A stretch of 64,000 nucleotides of DNA from Candidatus Competibacteraceae bacterium (GCA_003989085.1 RXIV01000001.1:310001-374000), one strand, 5' to 3'. Positions 35,690 to 45,084 are shown, counted from the first letter of the stretch. Translations and numbers: made by a program. The notes: generated from the letters alone by a model not told the origin.

Positions 35690-38230
35690 ATGGCTAGAGG
35701 CCGATCACCGCGCCCGTCCCGGAAGCGGCCGGGAGTATTTCGTTCGCTGTTATCGCTACTGGTTTCGCTGGTCATGGGTGGCGTCCTGCTGGGCGCGGCT
35801 GGACTGGGCCTGTACATGGTGTATCTGGACGGCGTGATCCGGGCTGAGTTTGATGCGAAGCGCTGGGCCTTGCCGGCTAAGGTGTTCGCCCGGCCACTGG
35901 AGCTATTCCAGAGTATGCCTTTGAACGCGGACGCCTTCGCCCAGGAACTCAAACTGCTGGGCTACTACGATGTGAATTGCCCCGCGCCGCCGCCGGCTCC
36001 TCCGCCTGACAAGACTAAGCGGCCAAAGCTCAAGCGCAAACCGCCTCCACCTCCGGCGGTTTGCACCCCGCCGCCGGGTGGTGGCGAGTCGCCGACCAAG
36101 CCCGGCAGTTACGCCCGCCAAGGTGAGAGCTTCGAGGTTGTCACCCGCGAGTTCCCGTTCTGGGACGATGTCGAGCCATCGCGCAAGGTCAAGGTGGTGT
36201 TCGCCGGTAATATCCTGGTCGATCTGCTCAGTCTGGATGGGCAGGAAGCGCCTGGTCTGCTGCGGTTGGATCCACCGGAAATCGCCGGTATTTATCCTTC
36301 GCATTACGAAGACCGGATTCTGCTTAAGGGCAAGGACTTGCCGCCGGCGCTTGTGGATACCCTGTTGGCGGTCGAAGATCGATCCTTTTTTGAACATGCG
36401 GGCATCAATCCAAAAGGTATTTTCCGGGCAATGGTGGCTAACCTGCGGGCCGGTCGCGCCGTGCAGGGCGGCAGCACCCTCACTCAGCAGCTGGTCAAAA
36501 ACTTGTTTCTGAGCAACGAACGCACCCTTAAGCGCAAGATCAACGAAATCCTGATGGCGATCTTGATCGATGCCCGTTATGGCAAGGATGAGATTCTGGA
36601 AGCCTACAGCAACGCCATTTATCTCGGTCAGGACGGCAGTCGGGCGATTCACGGCTTTGGCCTGGCCAGCCAGTTCTATTTTGGCAAGCCGCTGGAGGAA
36701 CTGGATTTGCATCAGATCGCCCTGCTGGTGGGGATGGTCAAGGGACCGTCGCTGTACGATCCACGCAAGAATCCGGATCGGGCCAAGGAGCGCCGCGCCC
36801 TGGTGCTGGACGTGATGGTCGAACAGAACTTGATTGGAGCCGAAGACGCGGTGATCGCCAAGGACATGGCGCTGGATGTGACGCCCAAAGCCGCCAGCGG
36901 CATCACCGCCTATCCAGCTTTCCTGGAACTGGTGCGACGGCAATTGCGCCAGTATTACAAGGCGGAAGACTTGTCCTCAGAGGGGCTGCGGGTCTTCACT
37001 ACGCTCAATCCGCGCCTCCAAGCTGTGGCGGAAAATACTCTGGCTAACAGCCTGCCATCGCTGGAAAAGAGCCAACCTAAGGCCCGACCCCTGCAAGGCG
37101 CTGCGGTGATCGCCGACACCCAGACCGGCGAAGTGCTGGCGATGGTCGGCGACCGGGAGCCAAAATCGGTCGGCTTTAACCGGGCGCTGGATGCCAAGCG
37201 GCAGGCTGGATCGCTGCTCAAGCCGGCAGTTTACCTGACCGCTTTGGAACAGCCCGACCGCTATACCCTGACTACCCTAATCAATGACAGCCCGCTGACT
37301 TACACCTCCGGCGGCCAGCGCTGGAGTCCGGGCAACTATGACCGGCGCTTTCATGGCCGGGTCACGCTGCGCGATGCGCTGGCTCGCTCCTACAACATTC
37401 CAGCGGTGCGGGTGGGTCTCGACATGGACGTGATTAACGTGGTAGCGATGCTCAAGCGACTGGGTCTGGATGAGGATCTGAAGCCCTATCCATCGCTATT
37501 GCTGGGTGCGGTGAACCTGTCGCCCTTCGAGATTACGCAGATTTACGAGACCATCGCCAGTGGCGGTTTTCGCATTCCGCTACGGGCGATCCGTGAAGTC
37601 ACCGACACCAGTGGCCGGCCGCTCCAGCACTACGCGATGGATGTGGTAAAAGTGGTCGAGCCAGGGCCGGTTTATGTCTTGACCAACGCCATGCAGCAGG
37701 TTGTCAAGTCCGGCACCGCCGCTGCGATGAAAAGCAAGCTGGCCCCGGAACTGAACATCGCTGGTAAAACTGGCACTACTGACGACTACCGCGACAGCTG
37801 GTTTGCCGGCTTCAGCGGCAACCGCCTGGCGGTCGTCTGGCTGGGCCGCGATGACAACAAGCCAACCGGTTTGACCGGGGCCAGTGGGGCGTTGCAAGTG
37901 TGGATGGATTTGATGTCCGGGTTGACTCTCGATCCGATTGAGTCCCCCGCCCCGGCCGATGTCGAGGAAATCTGGGTGGACCCGCACCGCGGCTTGCGAT
38001 TAAGCCAGGGGTGCCGGCGTGGCGAACAGCTTCCGTTCGTCCTCGGTTCCGGGCCGAAGGGATCGACTTCGTGTGGCGGCGGCGGTGGTGGTTCAGTCGC
38101 AGAACGGCGAACCGAGCCGGCGGATGCCGCCGATCTGGATATGCCGGCGGATAATACCGATGGCGGCGGCAACGGTAGCGGTAGCGGCGGCGGCGAAATG
38201 AGCGATTTTTTTCAGCGGTTGATGAACTGA
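35690..38230 (+). CDS. mrcB: Penicillin-binding protein 1B (bifunctional peptidoglycan synthase) with proline-rich insert
   Basis: An 846-residue class A PBP. A membrane helix is at about 20-45, followed by a UB2H domain, a GT51 glycosyltransferase with VEDRSFFEH (Glu229) and QGGSTLTQQLVKNLFL, and a transpeptidase with Ser508 in SLLK, the SYN box, and KTGTT. Oddities: within UB2H a stretch of about 45 residues (97-140) is almost entirely Pro, Lys and Gly, bounded by Cys97 and Cys125, and the C-terminal tail after about 770 is Gly/Ser/Asp-rich. UB2H binds the lipoprotein activator LpoB in enterics; an altered domain suggests another partner, perhaps the lipoprotein encoded next. Confidence 0.95.
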   Translation: MARGRSPRPSRKRPGVFRSLLSLLVSLVMGGVLLGAAGLGLYMVYLDGVIRAEFDAKRWALPAKVFARPLELFQSMPLNADAFAQELKLLGYYDVNCPAPPPAPPPDKTKRPKLKRKPPPPPAVCTPPPGGGESPTKPGSYARQGESFEVVTREFPFWDDVEPSRKVKVVFAGNILVDLLSLDGQEAPGLLRLDPPEIAGIYPSHYEDRILLKGKDLPPALVDTLLAVEDRSFFEHAGINPKGIFRAMVANLRAGRAVQGGSTLTQQLVKNLFLSNERTLKRKINEILMAILIDARYGKDEILEAYSNAIYLGQDGSRAIHGFGLASQFYFGKPLEELDLHQIALLVGMVKGPSLYDPRKNPDRAKERRALVLDVMVEQNLIGAEDAVIAKDMALDVTPKAASGITAYPAFLELVRRQLRQYYKAEDLSSEGLRVFTTLNPRLQAVAENTLANSLPSLEKSQPKARPLQGAAVIADTQTGEVLAMVGDREPKSVGFNRALDAKRQAGSLLKPAVYLTALEQPDRYTLTTLINDSPLTYTSGGQRWSPGNYDRRFHGRVTLRDALARSYNIPAVRVGLDMDVINVVAMLKRLGLDEDLKPYPSLLLGAVNLSPFEITQIYETIASGGFRIPLRAIREVTDTSGRPLQHYAMDVVKVVEPGPVYVLTNAMQQVVKSGTAAAMKSKLAPELNIAGKTGTTDDYRDSWFAGFSGNRLAVVWLGRDDNKPTGLTGASGALQVWMDLMSGLTLDPIESPAPADVEEIWVDPHRGLRLSQGCRRGEQLPFVLGSGPKGSTSCGGGGGGSVAERRTEPADAADLDMPADNTDGGGNGSGSGGGEMSDFFQRLMN

Positions 38231-38379
38231 AGACTGATCAGTGGCTGCCCGCGAGCGCGGAGCCGGTCAGTGACGCATGGCGGCGGAATGCCGGACGGGA
38301 TACAGTTGATCTTACCAATCCGATTTTATGAGCCGTGCCGGCTTGCCGATGAGCGCAGTCGGGCCGGCGGGGAGTATTG

Positions 38380-39513
38380 ATGAATATGACGTTGAAGCAG
38401 TCTTTAGGGATTTTGGCCTTGACCATTGGGGTGGCTGGTTGCGCGAATATGCCCTTTTCGCAACCGCAGCCCACCGCCAAGAAACCAGTCGCCAGGGCGC
38501 CCGTCGTGGATCACAGCGCCCGGCAGCCTGCGCCGGACGACTATCCGCAACCCGCTTACCGCCAGCCGTCGCCCGCGCCAGACGCCTATCCGCAACCTGC
38601 TTACCGCCAGCCGTCGCCCGCGCCGCAGGATGATCCACTGATGCCGCGTGAGTATTCCTCGGCTTATCCCGCCACGCCGGGCTATCCGAATTCCACCGGC
38701 CGCGCACCAGCGACTCCACAGGCCCGGCCCTATCCACCAGCGGCCAGTGATGGTTATTACCCGCAACCGCCAGCTTACCCGCCCGGTGCGGCAACCCAAC
38801 CGGCCTATCCGCCAGCAGCCCGCCCTTATCCGACTGCGCCTGCCGAGAGTTACGACCGCGCTGCGCCTGCTGAGAGCTACGACCGCGCTGCGCCTGCTGA
38901 GAGCTACGACCGCGCTGCGCCACCGGTCGGGAACTATGGCCGTGCGCCATCCCGCGAGGCTAATCAAGCCTACGGCGCTGCGCCAGGTGCGCTGCCCGAA
39001 CCACAACCAGTGATTCCGCAGACGCCGCAGACGCCGCACACCCCACCACAACCTCGGCCCGCCGCACCGGCTCCAGCGGAACCAACGGTCGCGATGGTTC
39101 CCCCAACCACGCCGACGGCGCCAGCGCCCAGACCGGTTCAACCGGCTCCTCCGGCCAGTTTGCCGCCGGCGGAAATCACCCGTGAGGGCAGCAACCAGGC
39201 GGTGGCGGCGTTGCTGGAAAGCGCCGACAAGTATGTCAAGAGTAATCAGTTGGACAAGGCTGGGGCGGCGCTGGAGCGCGCTTTGCGAGTCGAACCGCGC
39301 AATGCCGGAATTTGGCACGATCTGGCTCAGATTCGCCTGCACCAGGGCCAGTATCAGCAGGCAGAATCCCTGGCCAGTAAATCCAACAACCTGGCGTCCG
39401 GCAACCGGGCGCTGCAATCCCGCAACTGGAAGGTGATCGCCTTGTCCCGTAAAGCGTCCGGCAACTCGGCAGGGGCTGAGGAAGCCGAGGCCCAGGCGGC
39501 GCAATTGCGCTGA
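38380..39513 (+). CDS. Proline-rich lipoprotein with tandem repeats and C-terminal TPR
   Basis: A 377-residue predicted lipoprotein: the signal peptide ends VAGC with Cys20 or so as lipidation site. A low-complexity Pro/Ala/Gln/Tyr part (about 30-265) follows, with two copies of YPQPAYRQPSPAP and three of AESYDRAAP. The last 100 residues form one or two TPR-like units (SADKYVKSNQLDKAGAALERAL). The start at 38380 has GGAG 6 bases before it. This layout (lipobox, disordered stem, small globular TPR end) is that of an outer-membrane lipoprotein reaching through the peptidoglycan, like the PBP activators LpoA/LpoB or CpoB. Position directly after mrcB makes a PBP1B regulator plausible, by inference only. 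Confidence 0.78.
   Translation: MNMTLKQSLGILALTIGVAGCANMPFSQPQPTAKKPVARAPVVDHSARQPAPDDYPQPAYRQPSPAPDAYPQPAYRQPSPAPQDDPLMPREYSSAYPATPGYPNSTGRAPATPQARPYPPAASDGYYPQPPAYPPGAATQPAYPPAARPYPTAPAESYDRAAPAESYDRAAPAESYDRAAPPVGNYGRAPSREANQAYGAAPGALPEPQPVIPQTPQTPHTPPQPRPAAPAPAEPTVAMVPPTTPTAPAPRPVQPAPPASLPPAEITREGSNQAVAALLESADKYVKSNQLDKAGAALERALRVEPRNAGIWHDLAQIRLHQGQYQQAESLASKSNNLASGNRALQSRNWKVIALSRKASGNSAGAEEAEAQAAQLR
38836..38920. repeat. Three 27-bp tandem repeats inside the lipoprotein gene
   Basis: Three copies of a 27-bp unit (GCGCCTGCTGAGAGCTACGA and 7 more bases) encode AESYDRAAP three times. Copies 2 and 3 are identical; copy 1 differs at two bases. In-frame tandem units like this change number by slippage without breaking the frame. 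Confidence 0.85.
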
Positions 39514-39519
39514 TCGCCG

Positions 39520-41460
39520 TTGAAACCGAACGCAGCGGATTTGCTGGGGCCAGCGAGCGCTCTGGCCCGGCAGCTTCCTGGTTTTGCGCCGCGTCTGCCG
39601 CAACAGCAGATGGCGCAAGCTGTTGCAGTGACGCTTGAAACCGGCGGTGTGCTCATCGTCGAGGCCGGCACTGGCACCGGCAAAACCTTTGCTTATCTGA
39701 TTCCCGCCCTGCAATCCGGGGCGCGGATCATCCTTTCCACCGGCACCCGCCATTTGCAGGATCAACTGTTCCATCAGGATTTGCCGGTGGTGCGTCGGGC
39801 GCTCAAGAGCCGAACGACAGTGGCGCTGTTGAAAGGTCGCAGTAACTACCTCTGCCAGTACCGTCTGGCTGCGGTTGAGCAGGAGGGGCTGCTTAGTTCG
39901 CGGGAGCAGGTCGCCGAGCTGCGGCGCATCCGCCGGTGGGCGGACCGTACTCGCTCCGGCGACATCGCTGAACTTGCCACTGTGCCGGAAAACTCTCCGC
40001 TCTGGCCTCGCGTCACCTCGACGACCGACAATTGCCTGGGGCAGCGCTGCCCGCATCTGGACGCCTGCTTTTTCGCCAAGGCCCGCAGCGCAGCGCAGAC
40101 AGCCGATCTGCTGGTTATCAACCATCATCTGCTGCTGGCCGACATGGCGATGAAGGAGACAGGTTTTGCCGAAGTGTTGCCCGGCGTCGATGCCTTTATT
40201 CTCGATGAAGCCCACCAGTTGCCGGAGATCGCCGGCCAATTTTTCGGCCAGGCGCTGAGCGGCTGGCAACTACTGGAACTGGTCCGGGATACCGTGGTGG
40301 AGCAGGCCAAGGATGCCGCCGATTTCCCGGCGCTACGGCAACGGGCCGAGGCGCTGGAACCGGCGGTGCTGAACTTGCGCCAGAACTTGGGGGTAGCGGA
40401 TCGGCGAGCCTTGTGGCGGGAAGCGGTTGGGCAGCCTGCGGTGCAGGAGGCGGTTGCTGGAGTCATCCAGGCGCTGGATGCGTTGCGTGAGGCGTTGAAG
40501 GAAGCCGCCCAGCGCGGGAAGGGACTGGAGAATTGCCAGCGGCGCAGCGAGGATCTGGCGCAGCGGTTTTCGCGGCTGACCGACGAAGGCCTCAATCCGG
40601 ATCAGGTGCGCTGGTTTGAAACTCGGGGGCGCAGTTTTACCCTGACCCAAACGCCGCTCGATATTGCCCCACTGTTTCAGGGGCGGATGGCCGCGCAACC
40701 GGGTGCCTGGATTTTTACCTCGGCGACCCTGGCGGTAGGGCAGGACTTCACCCATTTCGCGGCGCGGCTGGGGGTGCAGGACTACACCGGACTGCGGTTG
40801 GACAGCCCCTTTGATTTTGCCCACAACACCCTGCTCTATCACCCGCCGTACTTGCCCGATCCGACGGTTCCCGGCTACACAGTGGCCTTGCTGGAGGCGA
40901 TCTTGCCGGTGCTGGAGGCCAGTCAGGGGCGGGCGTTCCTGCTGTTTACCAGTCACCGCGCCCTGCGTGAAGCGGCGCAGTGGCTGGCAGGCCGGCTGGA
41001 CTATCCGCTGCTGACCCAAGGCGACGCCGCCAAAGCAGCGCTGTTGCAGCAGTTCCGCAGTCTCGGCAATGCGGTTTTGCTGGGGACGGCGAGCTTTTGG
41101 GAAGGGGTGGATGTGCGCGGTGAGGCGTTGTCCTGTGTGATCATCGACCGGTTGCCCTTTGCCGCGCCGACCGATCCAGTGGTGCAGGCCCGGATTGAAG
41201 CCCTGCGACAACGCGGCGAACAGCCTTTCCCGTGTTATCAGCTCCCCCAGGCGGTCATCGCGCTCAAGCAGGGCGTGGGCCGATTGATCCGCGATGTGAA
41301 TGACCGGGGAGTGCTGGTGCTGGGCGACCCGCGTCTGTTGAGCAAGTCCTACGGGCGGGTGTTTCTGGACAGCCTGCCGCCGATGCCGAAGACCCGCGAT
41401 TTGGCGCAGGTCAAAGCGTTTTTCACCCCACCACTCACCACGGGTTGCGACCCCCCATGA
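39520..41460 (+). CDS. yoaA: YoaA-type ATP-dependent DNA helicase (DinG/XPD family)
   Basis: A 646-residue superfamily 2 iron-sulfur helicase. Walker A is AGTGTGKT (49-56), the DEAH box at 229-232, and four Cys for a 4Fe-4S cluster are Cys112, Cys172, Cys177 and Cys183. The C-terminal motif VGRLIRDVNDRGVLV carries motif VI. It matches YoaA of Escherichia coli along the whole length and not DinG, which is longer. YoaA works with the chi clamp-loader subunit in repair of stalled forks. The start appears to be TTG at 39520; no clear ribosome site is seen, and no other start keeps the conserved N-terminus. The stop overlaps opgD by ATGA. Confidence 0.93.
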   Translation: MKPNAADLLGPASALARQLPGFAPRLPQQQMAQAVAVTLETGGVLIVEAGTGTGKTFAYLIPALQSGARIILSTGTRHLQDQLFHQDLPVVRRALKSRTTVALLKGRSNYLCQYRLAAVEQEGLLSSREQVAELRRIRRWADRTRSGDIAELATVPENSPLWPRVTSTTDNCLGQRCPHLDACFFAKARSAAQTADLLVINHHLLLADMAMKETGFAEVLPGVDAFILDEAHQLPEIAGQFFGQALSGWQLLELVRDTVVEQAKDAADFPALRQRAEALEPAVLNLRQNLGVADRRALWREAVGQPAVQEAVAGVIQALDALREALKEAAQRGKGLENCQRRSEDLAQRFSRLTDEGLNPDQVRWFETRGRSFTLTQTPLDIAPLFQGRMAAQPGAWIFTSATLAVGQDFTHFAARLGVQDYTGLRLDSPFDFAHNTLLYHPPYLPDPTVPGYTVALLEAILPVLEASQGRAFLLFTSHRALREAAQWLAGRLDYPLLTQGDAAKAALLQQFRSLGNAVLLGTASFWEGVDVRGEALSCVIIDRLPFAAPTDPVVQARIEALRQRGEQPFPCYQLPQAVIALKQGVGRLIRDVNDRGVLVLGDPRLLSKSYGRVFLDSLPPMPKTRDLAQVKAFFTPPLTTGCDPP

Positions 41461-43028
41461 AACGACGGGATGTACTGATGCAGTTGCTGGGATTGGCCGC
41501 CTGTGGGGCGCTGCCGGTTTCACTGATTCACGCCGCCCGGGCTGAGGACGATGCGCCGGTTAAATCTCAGCCGTTCAGCCAGGAGGCGCTGCGAGAAACT
41601 GCACAACGGCTGGCTCAGGAACCCTATGTTGCGCCCAGCGACGCCCGCCCGCCGTGGCTGGCGGCGCTGGATTATGATGACTATCAGGCGCTTAACCACT
41701 TCCGAGCTGATCGCAGCCTGTGGGCCGGCGGCGAACTGCCATTCCAGGCCCGGTTCTTTCATTTAGGACTGTACTTTCATTACCCAGTTAGCATTTACGA
41801 AGTCGTCAATGGCTTGGCCCGGCCCATCAAATTTTCCCCGGACCTGTTCAACTACGATCCACGGGTGAAGGACAAACTGCCAGAGCAGATAGGCGATCTG
41901 GGCTTCGCCGGCTTCCGGATCAATACCCGTTCGGACTGGGATCGAGATATGTTCTCGTTCCTCGGCGCCAGCTACTTCCGGGCGGTGGGTGTTAGCAAAC
42001 AGTATGGTTTGTCTGCGCGGGGGCTGGCGATTGATACTGGACTGGATCGCCCGGAAGAATTTCCGGTGTTTCGGGCCTTTTGGCTGGAGCGACCAGCGGC
42101 GGATGCGACCGCGTTGACCGTTCATGCCCTGCTCGACAGCCCAAGCATTACCGGGGCGTATCGCTTCATCATCAGCCCCGGCGAGACGACAGTCATGCAG
42201 GTGGAAAGCTGTTTGTTTCCCCGCCATGCGATTGAGCGGCTGGGCATCGCGCCCATGACTTCGATGTTCCAGTGCGGCGAGAACGACCGGCGGGTGGCCG
42301 ACGATTTCCGCCCTGAAATTCACGACTCGGATGGGTTGGCATTGTGGACGGGAAGCGGTGAATGGATCTGGCGGCCGTTGCTGAACCCGCATTATCGCCG
42401 GGTGAACTCTTTTGCTGACGACAATCCGCATGGTTTTGGCTTGTTGCAGCGCGACCGCGATTTTGCCGATTATCAGGATGATGGCGCGTTCTATCACAAG
42501 CGGCCCTCGCTGTGGATCGAGCCGCTGGGCCAGTGGGGCAAGGGCGCGGTGCAACTGGTCGAACTACCGACTGCTGATGAGACGATGGACAACATCGTGG
42601 CGTTCTGGAATCCGGCGGAACCGGCGCAGCCAGGTCGGGAGCTGAATTTTAACTACCGTCTATACTGGGGTCAGCAACCGCCAGTCCGGCCACCCCTGGC
42701 TGAGGTTGTCGCGACCCGGATCGGCATGGGCGGCATTCCGGGGCGGAAACCCCTCGTCCCGACCCGCAAATTCGTGATCGACTTTATGGGTGGGCGATTG
42801 GATCGCTTAGCCAAGGAGGCCAAAGTGGAAATAGTGGTCGCCGCCTCACGCGGCGAGATTCGGGATGTGGCCGCCCGACCCATCCTGGAATCCAACCAGT
42901 GGCGTGGTCATTTTGACCTGATCGCCGGCGGCAGTTCACCGGTCGATTTACGCGGCTATCTGCGCGACGCCGAGGGTGCGTTGAGCGAAACCTGGATTTA
43001 CCAATGGTCGCCGCCGCCTGGCGCCTGA
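41457..43028 (+). CDS. opgD: Glucan biosynthesis protein D (OpgD/MdoD)
   Basis: A 523-residue periplasmic protein of the OpgG/OpgD family that trims or branches osmoregulated periplasmic glucans. The N-terminus MKRRDVLMQLLGLAACGALP has a twin-arginine motif, as OpgD has and OpgG has not, so Tat export is expected. Blocks LGASYFRAVGVSKQYGLSARGLAIDTG (read in parts) and GEWIWRPLLNP are typical. The start ATG at 41457 overlaps the helicase stop. The glucan polymerase opgH and opgG are not in the window, so they must lie elsewhere. Confidence 0.93.
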   Translation: MKRRDVLMQLLGLAACGALPVSLIHAARAEDDAPVKSQPFSQEALRETAQRLAQEPYVAPSDARPPWLAALDYDDYQALNHFRADRSLWAGGELPFQARFFHLGLYFHYPVSIYEVVNGLARPIKFSPDLFNYDPRVKDKLPEQIGDLGFAGFRINTRSDWDRDMFSFLGASYFRAVGVSKQYGLSARGLAIDTGLDRPEEFPVFRAFWLERPAADATALTVHALLDSPSITGAYRFIISPGETTVMQVESCLFPRHAIERLGIAPMTSMFQCGENDRRVADDFRPEIHDSDGLALWTGSGEWIWRPLLNPHYRRVNSFADDNPHGFGLLQRDRDFADYQDDGAFYHKRPSLWIEPLGQWGKGAVQLVELPTADETMDNIVAFWNPAEPAQPGRELNFNYRLYWGQQPPVRPPLAEVVATRIGMGGIPGRKPLVPTRKFVIDFMGGRLDRLAKEAKVEIVVAASRGEIRDVAARPILESNQWRGHFDLIAGGSSPVDLRGYLRDAEGALSETWIYQWSPPPGA

Positions 43029-43106
43029 GCGAGCGGCGCCGACCACCCAATCACTGTTTCGATGTGTCATTTCCCGGTGGTCGACCCGGCATAAGGCTTT
43101 TAAATC

Positions 43107-44159
43107 ATGGTGCTTCGCCGTTTTCTGCAATCGATTTTCAGCGCTGCTTCCGGCCCATCCGGCAAAAATGACGACGCCACGATCCGGGCCGCCATTGAAC
43201 GGGTGGTGGATGGCACCGACCCGCGCCTGCGAGCGGTGCGCCGTTATCAGCACAAGCTGCGCGGCGCGGTGGAATGCGCTATTGACCATGCTGTGACCCT
43301 TATCGACCAGCTGCCGCCGGCCATCGACGCCAGCCACCGCAGTTTTGTCGCTAGTCCGCAGCTGCGGGCCGCGTTTGCTTCACCGGATCGACTGCGCGAA
43401 ACCCTCAGTTTCAGCAAACATACCCGGAACTATCAGCAACAGAGCGCCGGCCCGCTACCCGCTGAACTGTACGCGGTGCTGGGCATGGAGCGGGTGGAAA
43501 AGACCGTGCTGGGCGTCGAATTGCACGGCGACCTGGTTCGGCGCGATGTGCCGCAAACTACGGTCAGCTTCTGCAATCAGCGGCTGGCCTGCCTCACCGA
43601 CAGCGAACAGGCAACCCGGCGGGAACTGATCCAGCGGGCTTTTGATTCGCTGATTGAAGTCGCCCTGGATAACCTGACGACGATCCGCGCCCACCGCCGG
43701 CAACTGGAGCAGCGCCATCGGGAATTACTGCAACAGAAGGCGAGCGCACTTCGTTCGGCTCGGCTGGGGCTGGACTCGCTGCTGGAGTCGACTGGGCCGA
43801 ATCTGGCCGATGCCGGGAATCTCGAACGGCAACTGTGGGATCTGGAAGCCGAATTGGGGAAAGTCCGCGCTGGCTCCGCCACCCTCGATCACTTGCTCGC
43901 CAGAATCATTGTGACGTTGAGCAAACCGGATAAGCATCTGCGACTGGAGCCGGTGGCGCTGACCCTGGATCACATGAACATCAAGGTTTCGCCTGGCTCT
44001 TCCCGGCCCGGCAACGCCCTGAGTTTCAACGAGGCGCTGCTGGGCAAGGACCGCCGGTTGACCGTGCTGCTGGTGCGTTTCCCCAGCAGCGAATTGCTTG
44101 CGCCGCCTGATTTTTTCCAGGAAGCGCAGCGCTTGCTGACGCCCCGGCTGTTGACCTGA
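43107..44159 (+). CDS. Hypothetical cytoplasmic protein, unknown family
   Basis: A 350-residue protein I do not recognise. It has no signal peptide or membrane helix. The first 90 residues are rich in Arg and Ala (RYQHKLRGAVECAIDHAVTL). The middle has VEKTVLGVELHGDLVRRDVPQTTVSF, read as a small beta-rich part, then a long helical, coiled-coil-like segment at about 175-260 with many Gln, Arg and Leu. The C-terminal 80 residues (SFNEALLGKDRRLTVLLVRFPSSELL) look globular again. The codon use and composition resemble neighbours, so it is a real gene. It is 78 bases after opgD and convergent with nfi. Confidence 0.7.
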   Translation: MVLRRFLQSIFSAASGPSGKNDDATIRAAIERVVDGTDPRLRAVRRYQHKLRGAVECAIDHAVTLIDQLPPAIDASHRSFVASPQLRAAFASPDRLRETLSFSKHTRNYQQQSAGPLPAELYAVLGMERVEKTVLGVELHGDLVRRDVPQTTVSFCNQRLACLTDSEQATRRELIQRAFDSLIEVALDNLTTIRAHRRQLEQRHRELLQQKASALRSARLGLDSLLESTGPNLADAGNLERQLWDLEAELGKVRAGSATLDHLLARIIVTLSKPDKHLRLEPVALTLDHMNIKVSPGSSRPGNALSFNEALLGKDRRLTVLLVRFPSSELLAPPDFFQEAQRLLTPRLLT

Positions 44160-44178
44160 TCGACCGACGGCGGGTTGC

Positions 44179-44838
44179 TCACCCCGACGCCAACCGATGG
44201 GCATGGCGCGTGGTTTCCGGCAAGCGGTAGCGGGTGCAGCAGCGCATGACATAGTCCATCGCGGTGAGCAGACTGATCCGGTGGCCCGGCGAGATATACA
44301 GCGGTTTGACGCCAGGCCGGCTGCGTAGCACAGCACCGATCGGTTCGTCCCTCAGCCACAGCGGCGTCCATGCCCCACGCTGGTCCGGCGGTTCCGCATG
44401 CGCTCCGCACAAGCGGGTCTTGGCGACGCCGATGGCGGGAAGGTCAGTCAACAGACCAAGATGACAGGCGATGCCGAACTGGCGCGGATGAGCGATGCCC
44501 TGACCGTCGCAGACAAGTAAATCCGGCGGTTCGCGCAGTCGCTCCAATGCCTCCAGCACCGCAGGCAGTTCCCGAAACGACAACAGACCGGGAATATAGG
44601 GAAATGTAGTCGGACGGCGGGCCATCACAGTTTCCAGCAGGTCCAGTTCAGGAAAACTCAGCACGGCTATCGCAGCACGGGTTACGGTTCCCGCCGCCTC
44701 AAACCCTACATCTACTCCCGCTACCCGTTGCACGGTTCCCAACTGGTCGGTCAGCACCAAGCGGGGGCGCAGCGCTTGCTGTACAGCCATTGCTTCGGCA
44801 GGGCTGAGAATCCACGGGTGGGTGAATTGAATTTTCAT
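44179..44838 (-). CDS. nfi: Endonuclease V
   Basis: A 219-residue repair nuclease that cuts DNA next to deoxyinosine. The catalytic residues are Asp43 in AGVDVGF, Glu90 in LSFRELPAV, and Asp111 in DGQGIAHPR; the motif [12 protein letters not shown] with the strand-wedge PYIP is intact. GVAKTRLCG is also conserved. I place the start at 44838 (MKIQFTHPW); the frame stays open seven codons more. No neighbour shares its pathway. It is convergent with the unknown gene at 43.1 kb. Confidence 0.95.
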   Translation of the reverse strand: MKIQFTHPWILSPAEAMAVQQALRPRLVLTDQLGTVQRVAGVDVGFEAAGTVTRAAIAVLSFPELDLLETVMARRPTTFPYIPGLLSFRELPAVLEALERLREPPDLLVCDGQGIAHPRQFGIACHLGLLTDLPAIGVAKTRLCGAHAEPPDQRGAWTPLWLRDEPIGAVLRSRPGVKPLYISPGHRISLLTAMDYVMRCCTRYRLPETTRHAHRLASG

Positions 44839-45017
44839 GTCACAAGTGTATTCGCGCACCCGGCATGGTTAAACTGGCACACTTCCTGGCAACCCCCGGT
44901 TCCAACGGCTTATCAGTCATGCAGCTACTCAAACGCGGTATCTCCAAGGGCAGTCTGCTAAAGTGCCACCATCATCGCTGGTATTGATAAACTATCATTA
45001 ACCTTTGACTGCCCAGT

Positions 45018-45033
45018 CCGCCATGCTTGGCGG
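45018..45033. other. Perfect 6-bp hairpin before ndk
   Basis: CCGCCA and TGGCGG pair around a TGCT tetraloop, 52 bases upstream of the ndk start. The 246-base spacer between nfi and ndk otherwise holds a small palindrome (TGATA-AAC-TATCA at 44985-44997) that may be a regulator site. Confidence 0.35.
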
Positions 45034-45084
45034 AAGGCGGAACACTTCGCCGACCAACCCCATCCTCACCCGCTGGAGCCTTGC

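Noticed and set aside
38836..38920. Repeats considered as a CRISPR array
   Set aside because: The copies are head-to-tail without spacers and keep the reading frame of a protein, so they are coding repeats.
38404..40269. 621-codon minus-strand frame opposite the lipoprotein and helicase genes
   Set aside because: The opposite strand encodes clear helicase motifs and a lipobox protein; this frame only mirrors Pro-rich repeats as Trp/Arg-rich ones.
44985..44997. TGATA-AAC-TATCA palindrome before ndk
   Set aside because: Too short and AT-rich to be distinguished from chance without conservation data.
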